From Flagellimonas pelagia (lineage in GTDB: Bacteria; Bacteroidota; Bacteroidia; Flavobacteriales; Flavobacteriaceae): a stretch of DNA of 64,000 nt. Where the stretch lies: assembly GCF_003584135.1 (NCBI RefSeq), contig NZ_QXFI01000013.1:62001-126000 (forward strand). The letters are read 5' to 3'. The notes below the pieces were generated by a model. It was given only the letters and a program-made list of their open reading frames with translations. It was not told where the DNA came from and searched no databases. Shown piece after piece: positions 16,828 to 24,796 of the stretch (the stretch's first letter is position 1; the number at the start of each line of letters is the position of its first letter). The position numbers and the translations under genes are program-made.

Positions 16828-17322
16828 TTAGTTACTCCTAGTATAAAGTAGGTGGTCCAACATGGTGAAATCCACGCTCAGGTCATCTTTAAGCTCATAT
16901 TTTATGAGTAGTTCACCCCAGTATTTTCCATCGGAAAAGTCGGCCAAGATCCATTTGTGGTTCAGCACCTTGATCTTGTTGATTTTAAAATCACTTTCCA
17001 TACCCTCATACGGAATCAAGGGATTATCTCCTTTCCTTTCATTGGTTTCCAACAATTTATCCTCAATGTAACGGGAAGGATTGTCCAAATTGAGATGGTC
17101 ATAGTACGCCAAGGCATCATCGTTGTTCTCCAAGGTGAAATATTGCATGTCCAACACTTTTAGGTTGAGTGTTTTAATGGAATCCTCCATTTTTTCCGTT
17201 TGTTCCTGCAATCTGGAAACATCGGAATTGAGTGCTTTTTGCATGTTGTTGGCCGTCACGTATTGGAACAGTACCAAAAGGGCTGTAAAAACAAATAGGT
17301 ACAGAAAAATTCTACTTTTCAT
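16828..17322 (-). CDS. Membrane-anchored protein with coiled coil, unknown
   Basis: A 164-aa protein with one N-terminal membrane helix (IFLYLFVFTALLVLFQYVTA), a short heptad region (SRLQEQTEKMEDSIKTLNLKV) and a soluble C-terminal domain rich in aromatic and acidic residues (HKWILADFSDGKYWGELLIKYEL). The topology suggests an inner-membrane anchor with a periplasmic domain. I recognise the architecture from other flavobacteria, where it carries non-informative names, and know no function. It starts four bases after the stop of the MBL-hydrolase gene on the same strand and so is probably its co-transcribed partner. Confidence 0.75.
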   Translation of the reverse strand: MKSRIFLYLFVFTALLVLFQYVTANNMQKALNSDVSRLQEQTEKMEDSIKTLNLKVLDMQYFTLENNDDALAYYDHLNLDNPSRYIEDKLLETNERKGDNPLIPYEGMESDFKINKIKVLNHKWILADFSDGKYWGELLIKYELKDDLSVDFTMLDHLLYTRSN

Positions 17323-17326
17323 GGAA

Positions 17327-18091
17327 TTAAATTTTCAATTGTAGGTTATCGTATGCTAAGTGAACGTTGGGTGGTAGTCGTTTTTCCACTTCTTCATGGA
17401 ATCCCAATAAATGACTGATGTGTGTGAAGTAAGTTTCATCTGCACCTGCTATCTCGGCAAATTCTAGGGCTTCTTCCAAATTAAAGTGGGAATGATGGGG
17501 TTCTTCACGCAATGCGTTCACCACTAGCACTTTGGCTCCTTTTATTTTTTTGATTTCTTCTTCCTCCACTTTCTTTATATCGGTGAGATAGACAAATTCC
17601 CCAAAGCGATATCCGAAAACCTGTAACCGGTTGTGATAGGCTTCAATGGGGATTATGTTCAGTCCTCCTAAAGGAATCGGTTTATCCTTGGTTACTTCAA
17701 AAACCTCTACGGCCGGGGCACCAGGATATCGATTTTCATCGGCAAATATATAATCGAAACGTCTTTTTAGGGAATTGATGACCCGTTGGTGCGCATAAAT
17801 CGGAATATCGCCCTGCCGAAAGAAAAAGGGGCGAATGTCATCGATACCAGCAGTATGATCGGCATGTTCATGAGTGAACAGGATACCGTCCAGTTTTTCA
17901 ATAGGATGCAACAACATTTGCTGCCTAAAATCGGGGCCACAATCCACTACAAAATTGTAGTCGTCCCAAGAGACCAAAACGGAGACACGAAGCCTTTTAT
18001 CCTTGGGGTCCTTACTGAGACATACCGGATGATTGCTTCCAATTACAGGTATTCCCTGTGAGGTTCCCGTTCCTAAAAAAGTAATGGTCAT
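17327..18091 (-). CDS. MBL-fold metallo-hydrolase (PhnP/RNase Z-like)
   Basis: A 254-aa metallo-beta-lactamase fold hydrolase. The metal motif FTHEHADHTAG (HxHxDH) is near residues 73-83; VVDCGPDFRQQM precedes it and DLLGFH-type C-terminal metal ligands are in THISHLLGFHEEV. The opening ITFLGTGTSQGIPVIGS is that of the PhnP branch (cyclic phosphodiesterases of the phosphonate pathway and relatives). No phn genes are present, so the substrate is more likely another cyclic or phosphodiester metabolite. ATG 18091 gives the family-typical start; a second ATG at 18103 and a TTG at 18112 are in frame. Confidence 0.9.
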   Translation of the reverse strand: MTITFLGTGTSQGIPVIGSNHPVCLSKDPKDKRLRVSVLVSWDDYNFVVDCGPDFRQQMLLHPIEKLDGILFTHEHADHTAGIDDIRPFFFRQGDIPIYAHQRVINSLKRRFDYIFADENRYPGAPAVEVFEVTKDKPIPLGGLNIIPIEAYHNRLQVFGYRFGEFVYLTDIKKVEEEEIKKIKGAKVLVVNALREEPHHSHFNLEEALEFAEIAGADETYFTHISHLLGFHEEVEKRLPPNVHLAYDNLQLKI

Positions 18092-18151
18092 CCTGTCATC
18101 CATTAAATCCAAAATTATAACTTATTTATTTAATAGATTGAATGAAGAGTG

Positions 18152-18159
18152 TAACTTTG
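18152..18159 (+). promoter_or_regulatory. -7 element upstream of the 483-aa conserved gene
   Basis: TAACTTTG matches TAnnTTTG. It lies inside the longer open frame from 18142, which argues that translation starts at the ATG at 18181. Confidence 0.5.
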
Positions 18160-18180
18160 TTCTTCAATAAAAATCCGGAT

Positions 18181-19632
18181 ATGCCTTCTGTACCTAGCAA
18201 AGAAAATGCCTTTGAAAATATCCCGTCCATAAAGGCCAAAACCTTAAGGATCAACTTGAACCCTGATATTTACGGAACTTTTGCCGAAATTGGGGCAGGA
18301 CAGGAAACAGCCAGACATTTTTTTAGGGCCGGTGGAGCTTCGGGAACCATTGCGAAAGCCATGAGTGCCTATGATAAATCCTTCAGTGATGCCATTTATG
18401 GTGTTGAGGAGGATGGTAGATATGTGACCCAATCCCGATTGAAAAAAATGCTGGACCACGAAATGCGTTTGGTGGAAGAGCGCATCGGTAGGGAAAGCAA
18501 TCCAGACTATTTGTTCTTTACCTATGCCAATACGGTGGCCACTATCGATTTTTCCAAAAGATACAAAGGCCATGGTTGGGTAGGTATCCGTTTTCAGTTG
18601 GATCCGGAACAAAAGGAATATGACGAAATCGTACTCCATATCCGATTTAAACAGAACGAGGCCCGATTGCAACAAGAGACCTTGGGTATCTTAGGGGTGA
18701 ACCTGATCTATGGGGCATTCTTCAAATTCGATAGGCCTAAAAAATTGCTGAAATATCTATACGATCATATTGATAAGGACACTTTGGAAATTGATATGGT
18801 GAACTTCACCGGGCCCAATTTTGCCGAGGTGGACAACCGATTGATGAGCCTTCAGTTGATCAAGAACGACATGACGGATGCCGTAATGTTTGGTCCTGAC
18901 GGGAACAACCTGCTCCCTGCTGCCGTACTTTATAAAAAGAGCATCTTGGCGCTTCGAGGTAGTTTTAGGCCTGTGACCAAGGTGAATATGGATATGTTCA
19001 AAAAATCGTACGACATATTCATTCGGGAACAAACGGTAGAATATGAAAATACCATTGTGGTGTTCGAAATTACCCTTTCTAACTTAAAAGCGGCCGGGGA
19101 AATTGATGAGCAGGATTTTATGGACCGTGCGGAACTTTTATGTGCCTTGGGACATACCGTATTGATTTCCAAATTTCAGGAATACTACAAATTGGTGGAA
19201 TATTTCAATAACTACACCAAGGCCAAGATCGGACTTACCATGGGTGTGAACAACTTGGTGGATGTATTCGATGAAAAATACTATCGTCATCTAAGCGGCG
19301 GCATCTTGGAAGCCTTTGGAAAATTGTTCTTCAAGGATCTGAAGGTATACCTCTACCCCATGAAAGATCCCGATACCGGACAAATCCTGACCAGCAACAA
19401 TGTTAAGGTACATCCTAGGATGAAGGAACTTTATAAATTCTTCAAGTACAATGGAAAAGTGATGGACATCATCGATTACGACCCAGAAGTACTCCATATT
19501 TTCTCCCGTGATGTGTTGAAAAAGATCATTAATAATGAAGAAGGCTGGGAGGCCGAACTACCAGAAGGTATTGCCGAAATTATCAAACAAAAACATCTCT
19601 TCACCAGAAAGGTTCTGGAAGAAAAGGAATAA
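18181..19632 (+). CDS. Conserved protein of unknown function (483 aa)
   Basis: A soluble protein with no signal peptide. The start ENAFENIPSIKAKTLRINLN is followed by FAEIGAGQETARHFFRAGGASGTIAK near residues 35-60, a strongly conserved-looking glycine-rich stretch, then HGWVGIRFQL, NNLLPAAVLYKKSILALRGSFRP and GLTMGVNNLVDVFDEKYY. I recall homologues in Bacteroidetes and spirochaetes under misleading names such as nicotinate-nucleotide adenylyltransferase or TonB-dependent receptor; neither fits, since there is no HxGH nucleotidyltransferase motif and no barrel. It is monocistronic with its own promoter and terminator. ATG 18142 would add 13 residues. Confidence 0.8.
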   Translation: MPSVPSKENAFENIPSIKAKTLRINLNPDIYGTFAEIGAGQETARHFFRAGGASGTIAKAMSAYDKSFSDAIYGVEEDGRYVTQSRLKKMLDHEMRLVEERIGRESNPDYLFFTYANTVATIDFSKRYKGHGWVGIRFQLDPEQKEYDEIVLHIRFKQNEARLQQETLGILGVNLIYGAFFKFDRPKKLLKYLYDHIDKDTLEIDMVNFTGPNFAEVDNRLMSLQLIKNDMTDAVMFGPDGNNLLPAAVLYKKSILALRGSFRPVTKVNMDMFKKSYDIFIREQTVEYENTIVVFEITLSNLKAAGEIDEQDFMDRAELLCALGHTVLISKFQEYYKLVEYFNNYTKAKIGLTMGVNNLVDVFDEKYYRHLSGGILEAFGKLFFKDLKVYLYPMKDPDTGQILTSNNVKVHPRMKELYKFFKYNGKVMDIIDYDPEVLHIFSRDVLKKIINNEEGWEAELPEGIAEIIKQKHLFTRKVLEEKE

Positions 19633-19657
19633 AAAAAGCGCCGTAATGGCGCTTTTT
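19631..19657. terminator. Bidirectional terminator
   Basis: A-rich arm ending GCGCC (19631-19642), loop GTAAT, GGCGC followed by five T (19648-19657). It serves the plus gene ending at 19632 and, on the other strand, the convergent bcp gene. Confidence 0.88.
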
Positions 19658-19662
19658 ATTTT

Positions 19663-20118
19663 TTAGTCTTCCAATAATTGAGCGGCGTGGTCCTTGGTTT
19701 TCACCTTGTCAATGACTTTTTCCACTACACCATCTCCATTGATGACAAAAGTGGTGCGGTGAATGCCGTCATACTCCCGACCCATAAATTTTTTAGGTCC
19801 CCATACTCCAAAAGTATTGATGACCGTGTGGTCTTCATCGGCCAATAAAGGGAACGGAAAATTGTATTTTTTCTTGAAATTGGTCTGTTTTTTCTCAGAA
19901 TCGGCACTTACGCCAAGCAATTCAAACCCTTTGTCTTTCAATTCTTTATAGTTATCCCGAAGGTTACATGCCTCAGCTGTGCAGCCAGGGGTATCTGCCT
20001 TTGGATAAAAGAAAACCACTAGGGATTTACCCCTGTAATCCTTCAGATTAATTGTGTTGCCATCTTGGTCGTTTGCTGAAAAATCAGGTACTTTATCCCC
20101 TACTTTTAACATGTTCAT
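19663..20118 (-). CDS. bcp: Thioredoxin-dependent peroxiredoxin, Bcp/PrxQ type
   Basis: A cytoplasmic 151-aa thiol peroxidase that reduces hydrogen peroxide and organic hydroperoxides with thioredoxin as reductant. The motif FFYPKADTPGCTAEACNLRD holds the peroxidatic Cys and, five residues later, the resolving Cys, the hallmark of atypical 2-Cys PrxQ/Bcp. GVSADSEKKQTNFKKKYNFPFPLLAD and RTTFVING complete the fold. The frame is open to 20169, but MNMLKVGDKVPDFS at 20118 (or 20112) fits the family start and leaves a promoter region shared with the divergent nth gene. Confidence 0.95.
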   Translation of the reverse strand: MNMLKVGDKVPDFSANDQDGNTINLKDYRGKSLVVFFYPKADTPGCTAEACNLRDNYKELKDKGFELLGVSADSEKKQTNFKKKYNFPFPLLADEDHTVINTFGVWGPKKFMGREYDGIHRTTFVINGDGVVEKVIDKVKTKDHAAQLLED

Positions 20119-20171
20119 AGCTTCTGGATTGAAATTATTGTTTAATGTTATAAGTGTAAAATTAAACAAAA

Positions 20172-20834
20172 ATGACCAAACAAGAAAAAGTTGACTTCAC
20201 CATTTCTACTTTGGAGAAGATTTATCCAACGATTCCCATACCACTAGACCATAAAGACCCCTATACCCTATTGATCGCTGTGTTGATGTCGGCCCAAAGC
20301 ACCGATATTCGAGTGAACCAGATTACCCCTCTTTTATTTGAACGTGCTGACAATCCCTATGACATGGTAAAACTTACAGTTGAGGAAATTAGGGAAATCA
20401 TCAAACCGGTGGGGTTATCCCCCATGAAGTCAAAAGGGATTCATGGACTATCTCAAATTTTGATTGAAAAATACAATGGCCAAGTCCCCCAGGAAATCGA
20501 ATTGTTGGAAGAATTGCCTGGAGTGGGCCATAAAACAGCAAGTGTAGTGGTGTCTCAGGCTTTTGGAATTCCTGCTTTTCCTGTGGATACCCATATTCAC
20601 CGACTGATGTACCGTTGGGGTTTTAGCAATGGCAAAAATGTGGTGCAAACGGAGCGCGATGCCAAACGACTGTTTCCCAAAGAACTTTGGAACAAACTTC
20701 ATTTACAGATTATTTGGTACGGGCGGGAATATTCACCGGCTCGGGGCTGGAACTTGGAAAAGGACATCATCACGAAGACCATTGGCCGAAAAACGGTATT
20801 GAACGAATATGATAAAAACAAAAAGAGCCGCTAA
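20172..20834 (+). CDS. nth: Endonuclease III (no iron-sulfur cluster)
   Basis: A base-excision repair glycosylase/AP lyase of 220 aa. The helix-hairpin-helix is LEELPGVGHKTASVVVSQAFG with the catalytic Lys (HKT), and the catalytic Asp is in FPVDTHIHR. The C-terminal region that normally carries four cysteines (C-x6-C-x2-C-x5-C) reads GREYSPARGWNLEKDIITKT with none, so no [4Fe-4S] cluster can form. Cluster-less homologues occur in some lineages, and the core is intact, so activity on oxidised pyrimidines is expected. It is divergent from bcp, which puts two oxidative-damage genes back to back. The stop codon lies in the loop of the terminator. Confidence 0.95.
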   Translation: MTKQEKVDFTISTLEKIYPTIPIPLDHKDPYTLLIAVLMSAQSTDIRVNQITPLLFERADNPYDMVKLTVEEIREIIKPVGLSPMKSKGIHGLSQILIEKYNGQVPQEIELLEELPGVGHKTASVVVSQAFGIPAFPVDTHIHRLMYRWGFSNGKNVVQTERDAKRLFPKELWNKLHLQIIWYGREYSPARGWNLEKDIITKTIGRKTVLNEYDKNKKSR

Positions 20835-20847
20835 TTGCGGCTCTTTT
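20821..20847 (+). terminator. Rho-independent terminator after nth
   Basis: Perfect 11-bp stem AAAAGAGCCGC (20821-20831) and GCGGCTCTTTT (20837-20847) around TAATT, which contains the nth stop codon. Confidence 0.85.
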
Positions 20848-20865
20848 CGTCAGTTTGAACATTGA

Positions 20866-21009
20866 TTAATTTAAAGTTACTTCAAACTGGTGTTTTTTGT
20901 AGTCAACTACATGAATCGATTTTGAATAGCTAAGCAAGAAATCAATAGTCTTCTGGCTAGCCTTTACCGTTTTTACGGATTTTTGTTCTTCAGAGTAAAT
21001 GTTTTCCAT
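20866..21009 (-). CDS. 47-aa small protein downstream of the ECF sigma gene
   Basis: A short complete frame: it starts MENIYSEEQKSVKTVKASQK and ends KKHQFEVTLN. The codon use looks like that of the neighbours and the protein has a balanced helix then strand-like end (IDFLLSYSKSIHVVDYKK). It is encoded in the same direction as the ECF sigma gene, 73 bases behind its stop. I believe similar small proteins sit at this place in other flavobacteria, which would make it real, but the function is unknown; it is too short to be a classical anti-sigma factor. Confidence 0.6.
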   Translation of the reverse strand: MENIYSEEQKSVKTVKASQKTIDFLLSYSKSIHVVDYKKHQFEVTLN

Positions 21010-21082
21010 ATTCTAGCATAAATGTTTCAATTAGATAACGCAGCTAGATTGGAAATATTGCAGTCTTCGACGTACTGTATTA

Positions 21083-21664
21083 TTAATTCGTTAAAACGAT
21101 GTTCTTACGGTCAACAATTTTTCTGAGGTTGATAAGGGCATATCGCATTCTTCCCAAGGCAGTATTGATGCTAACGCCAGTGTTTTCAGAGATTTCCTTG
21201 AAGCTCATGTCCTTGTAGATACGCATGATTAGAACTTCTCTTTGATCTTCGGGCAATTCATCTATCAAAAGCGTAAGATCGCTTTCAATCTGATCTTTAA
21301 TGATTTGTTTTTCTACGTTCAACTTCTCATCCTTGATTACGGAGAAGATGTTGAAGTCATCACTTCCCTCAAACTTGGGCATCCTTTTGTTTTTCCTAAA
21401 GTGGTCAATGATCAGGTTATGTGCGATCCGCATGACCCAGGGCAAAAATTTGCCTTCTTCACTATAGTTACCTCTTTTTAAGGTTTTGATTACTTTAATA
21501 AAGGTATCTTGGAAGATGTCCTCTGCCACATCCCTGTCCAAAACTTTGGAATAAATAAAACTGGAAATCCTTTGGTTGTGTCGGTTGATGAGAATCTCAA
21601 GAGCTTTTTCGTCTCCGGAGATATAGTTTTTTACTAAAATCGAGTCATTAATCTGTAGTTCCAT
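21083..21664 (-). CDS. ECF-type RNA polymerase sigma factor
   Basis: A sigma-70 family extracytoplasmic-function sigma factor of 193 aa. Region 2 is seen in DRDVAEDIFQDTFIKVIKTLKRG and FLPWVMRIAHNLIIDHFRKNKR, and region 4 in LPEDQREVLIMRIYKDMSFKEISENTGVSINTALGRMRYALINLRK, with the helix-turn-helix for -35 recognition. No anti-sigma factor gene with a membrane helix is adjacent; only the 47-aa gene follows. The open frame reaches 21691, but ATG 21664 (MELQINDSILVKNYISGDE) is the natural start. A TATATTTG -7 element lies about 125 bases upstream. Confidence 0.95.
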   Translation of the reverse strand: MELQINDSILVKNYISGDEKALEILINRHNQRISSFIYSKVLDRDVAEDIFQDTFIKVIKTLKRGNYSEEGKFLPWVMRIAHNLIIDHFRKNKRMPKFEGSDDFNIFSVIKDEKLNVEKQIIKDQIESDLTLLIDELPEDQREVLIMRIYKDMSFKEISENTGVSINTALGRMRYALINLRKIVDRKNIVLTN

Positions 21665-21787
21665 ACAAATTACTTTTTTGGTTAAAATCATGGTCCTTCC
21701 TTTCCAAGAAAGACTTCAGGTATTTAGTTTTTAATCTTAAAAAAGTAATTATTTCTGTATAGGCCTATCAGTATTTTAATTACACTT

Positions 21788-21795
21788 CAAATATA
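21788..21795 (-). promoter_or_regulatory. -7 element upstream of the ECF sigma gene
   Basis: TATATTTG on the minus strand, an exact TAnnTTTG match. It implies a 5' leader of about 115 bases before the ATG at 21664, long for this genome. Confidence 0.5.
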
Positions 21796-21888
21796 GAGAA
21801 ATAGGTAGGCGACCTAAAAAACTATGTTGTGAGATGCTAAATTTTAGATGTTAACTCATGCAATATACGTATTAACAGTGGGGTGTCG

Positions 21889-21896
21889 TATCTTTG
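21889..21896 (+). promoter_or_regulatory. -7 element of uvrA
   Basis: TATCTTTG, an exact match to TAnnTTTG, 18 bases before the uvrA ATG. No LexA-type box is apparent in the upstream 100 bases. Confidence 0.55.
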
Positions 21897-21914
21897 AAAC
21901 CCTAATTTTAACAA

Positions 21915-24692
21915 ATGACGGCCATTACAAACGTTGATCCCAAGCAAAATATCATCATAAAAGGTGCCAAGCTGCACAACCTTAAAGATATAGACGTCGT
22001 GATACCCCGAAACAAGTTGGTGGTCATCACGGGATTGTCCGGTTCGGGCAAATCAAGCTTGGCGTTCGATACCCTTTATGCCGAAGGCCAAAGACGCTAT
22101 GTGGAAAGCCTTTCTTCCTACGCCCGACAGTTTTTGGGAAAACTTGACAAGCCGAAGGTGGATTATATTAAAGGTATAGCGCCAGCCATTGCCATTGAGC
22201 AAAAAGTGAACTCTACCAACCCTAGGTCCACTGTAGGGACCACTACAGAGATATACGATTACCTTAAACTATTATATGCGCGTATCGGGAAAACCATTTC
22301 CCCTATTTCAGGGAACGAGGTAAAAAAACATTCCGTAAGTGATGTGATGGATTATATTAAAGGTATAAAGGTGGATACCAAACTCCTTTTATTGGCTCCC
22401 ATCACCATTAAGGAAGAACGTGATCCCATCAAATCGCTCGAGTTGTTTTCCAAACAAGGGTACGCCCGAATCAAATATAATGGAGAGGTCATCCGAATAG
22501 ATCAGGCCCCAAAAGATATTGGTAGGGAATTCGACCTTGTGGTAGATCGTATCATAGTAAAGGAGGATGAAGATTTTCTCAACCGTCTGGCCAATGCTGT
22601 GGACAATGCCTTTTTTGAAGGAAAGGGACTGTGCACCATCGAGAATCTGGAAAGTGGGGAAATACGTTCTTTCAGCAACCAGTTTGAATTGGACGGCATT
22701 AAATTCCTGGAACCCAATGTGCACCTGTTCAGTTTTAACAATCCATATGGTGCCTGTCCCAAATGTGAAGGCTACGGGGATGTCATCGGTATTGATGAGG
22801 ATTTGGTGATTCCCAACACCGCCCTATCCGTTTACGAAAATGCCGTATTCCCATGGCGTGGTGAAAGTATGGGTTGGTACCGTGACCAATTGGTCAATGC
22901 TGCTTACAAATTCGATTTTCCCATTCATAAACCTTGGTTTGAACTTTCCGAAGAACAAAAACAATTGGTTTGGGAGGGCAATGAGCATTTTATCGGAATC
23001 CATAAGTTCTTTGAACAGTTGGAAGAAAAAAGCTATAAAATTCAGAACCGGGTGATGTTGTCCCGATACCGTGGAAAAACCAAATGTACCGTTTGTAAGG
23101 GCAAGAGACTTCGGGTGGAGGCCAATTATGTAAAAGTAGGGGGTAAATCCATATCTGAATTAATAGAGCTGCCCATCCGTAGATTGATACCCTTCTTTGA
23201 GGAATTACAACTTTCCGAACATGATTCGGCTATTGCCAACAGACTTTTGAAGGAAATCACCACGCGTCTGGACTTTTTGGACAAAGTAGGACTCAGCTAT
23301 CTCACCCTAAATAGAAAATCCAACACGCTATCTGGTGGGGAAAGTCAGCGCATCAATCTGGCCACAAGCTTGGGAAGTAGCCTGGTAGGTTCCATGTATA
23401 TTTTGGATGAACCCAGTATTGGTCTGCATCCTAAGGATACGGAGAATTTGATTGAAGTATTAAAATCGCTCCGCAATCTTGGCAATACCGTTATTGTGGT
23501 GGAACATGACGAGGACATCATGAAAGCGGCCGATGAAATCATCGACATTGGTCCCGAAGCCGGTACCCTGGGCGGTCGTGTAGTGGCTACCGGTAATATG
23601 GAAGCCATCTTAAAGTCTGATTCCCTGACTGCATCCTATCTCAACGGTACCATGGAAATCAGTATACCAAAAGAGCGTAGAAATTCCAAACACTACATCC
23701 AAATAAAGGGAGCAAGGGAGAACAATCTCAAGAATATAGATGTCACTTTTCCATTGAACATGCTCACCGTGGTCACGGGGGTTTCGGGAAGCGGCAAGAG
23801 TACCTTGGTCAAAAAAATATTGTATCCCTCCATTTTAAAGGAAATTGGTGGATATGGGGAAAAGGCGGGTCAGTTCACCAGTATGGAAGGGAAATATGCC
23901 CATATCAAACACGTTGAATTTGTGGACCAGAATCCTATTGGTCGTTCATCCCGTTCCAATCCGGTTACCTATATCAAAGCCTATGACGACATCCGAAGCT
24001 TGTTTGCATCCCAAAAATTGAGCAAACTGCGTGGATATCAGGCCAAACATTTTTCATTTAATGTCGATGGTGGTCGATGTGAAAAATGTAAGGGCGAAGG
24101 TGAAATTACTGTGGAAATGCAATTTATGGCCGATGTGCATTTGGAATGTGATGTCTGCAACGGCAAACGGTTTAAGAAGGATATCCTTGAAGTCCAGTTT
24201 GAAGGCAAGAACATTGACGACATCCTGAACCTGACCATTGATGATGCCATAGAGCACTTCAAAATACACAAACAGGGTAAGATTGTGGCCAAACTACAGC
24301 CCCTACAAGATGTGGGACTGGGATATGTTACGTTGGGACAATCCTCCTCTACCCTGTCCGGTGGTGAGGCACAGCGAATAAAGCTTGCTTCGTTCCTGGT
24401 AAAAGGCCATACCAAAGAAAAGGCTTTGTTCATCTTTGATGAACCCACTACGGGATTGCATTTTCACGATATTAAAAAACTGCTCAAATCGTTCGATGAA
24501 CTTATTGACAAAGGGCATTCCATCATCGTGATCGAACATAATATTGAACTCATCAAATGTGCGGATTACATCATCGACCTTGGTCCAGAGGGTGGCGAAT
24601 TAGGAGGTCAATTGATGGCAGAAGGCACCCCGGAAGAGTTACTTCAGCATAAGGAATCGTTTACGGCCAAATATCTTAAGGACAAAATATAA
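21915..24692 (+). CDS. uvrA: Excinuclease ABC subunit A
   Basis: The damage-recognition ATPase of nucleotide excision repair, 925 aa, full length. Two ABC halves: Walker A GLSGSGKSSLAFDTLYAEGQ near 38 and GVSGSGKSTLVKKILYP near 622, signatures LSGGESQRINLATSLG and LSGGEAQRIKLASFL, Walker B YILDEPSIGLH and FIFDEPTTGLH. Zinc fingers are seen as CPKCEG with CTVCKGKRL in the first half and CEKCKGEGE with CDVCNGKRF in the second. The UvrB-binding start and SYARQFLGKLDKP are intact. It is monocistronic. Flavobacteria often hold more than one UvrA, and this looks like the canonical class I type. Confidence 0.98.
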   Translation: MTAITNVDPKQNIIIKGAKLHNLKDIDVVIPRNKLVVITGLSGSGKSSLAFDTLYAEGQRRYVESLSSYARQFLGKLDKPKVDYIKGIAPAIAIEQKVNSTNPRSTVGTTTEIYDYLKLLYARIGKTISPISGNEVKKHSVSDVMDYIKGIKVDTKLLLLAPITIKEERDPIKSLELFSKQGYARIKYNGEVIRIDQAPKDIGREFDLVVDRIIVKEDEDFLNRLANAVDNAFFEGKGLCTIENLESGEIRSFSNQFELDGIKFLEPNVHLFSFNNPYGACPKCEGYGDVIGIDEDLVIPNTALSVYENAVFPWRGESMGWYRDQLVNAAYKFDFPIHKPWFELSEEQKQLVWEGNEHFIGIHKFFEQLEEKSYKIQNRVMLSRYRGKTKCTVCKGKRLRVEANYVKVGGKSISELIELPIRRLIPFFEELQLSEHDSAIANRLLKEITTRLDFLDKVGLSYLTLNRKSNTLSGGESQRINLATSLGSSLVGSMYILDEPSIGLHPKDTENLIEVLKSLRNLGNTVIVVEHDEDIMKAADEIIDIGPEAGTLGGRVVATGNMEAILKSDSLTASYLNGTMEISIPKERRNSKHYIQIKGARENNLKNIDVTFPLNMLTVVTGVSGSGKSTLVKKILYPSILKEIGGYGEKAGQFTSMEGKYAHIKHVEFVDQNPIGRSSRSNPVTYIKAYDDIRSLFASQKLSKLRGYQAKHFSFNVDGGRCEKCKGEGEITVEMQFMADVHLECDVCNGKRFKKDILEVQFEGKNIDDILNLTIDDAIEHFKIHKQGKIVAKLQPLQDVGLGYVTLGQSSSTLSGGEAQRIKLASFLVKGHTKEKALFIFDEPTTGLHFHDIKKLLKSFDELIDKGHSIIVIEHNIELIKCADYIIDLGPEGGELGGQLMAEGTPEELLQHKESFTAKYLKDKI

Positions 24693-24728
24693 AGAGTCAA
24701 TTAATTGGTTATCAATAGTTTATAATTT

Positions 24729-24745
24729 TTGGCACGCTGATTGAT
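24729..24745 (+). promoter_or_regulatory. Sigma-54-like -24/-12 promoter
   Basis: TTGGCACG, four bases, then TTGAT fits the RpoN consensus TTGGCACG-N4-TTGCW with one change (GA instead of GC at -12) and the correct ten bases between the GG and GA dinucleotides. No TAnnTTTG element is visible in the same gap, and the gene start is 51 bases downstream. Confidence 0.55.
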
Positions 24746-24757
24746 ACTATAAGGGTG

Positions 24758-24775
24758 GATGCAAATAGTTGCATC
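24758..24775 (+). promoter_or_regulatory. Leader hairpin after the sigma-54-like promoter
   Basis: GATGCAA and TTGCATC form a perfect 7-bp stem around ATAG at the very start of the predicted transcript, where it could stabilise the mRNA or be bound by a regulator. Confidence 0.45.
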
Positions 24776-24796
24776 TAGAACATAAAACCTTGTAGT

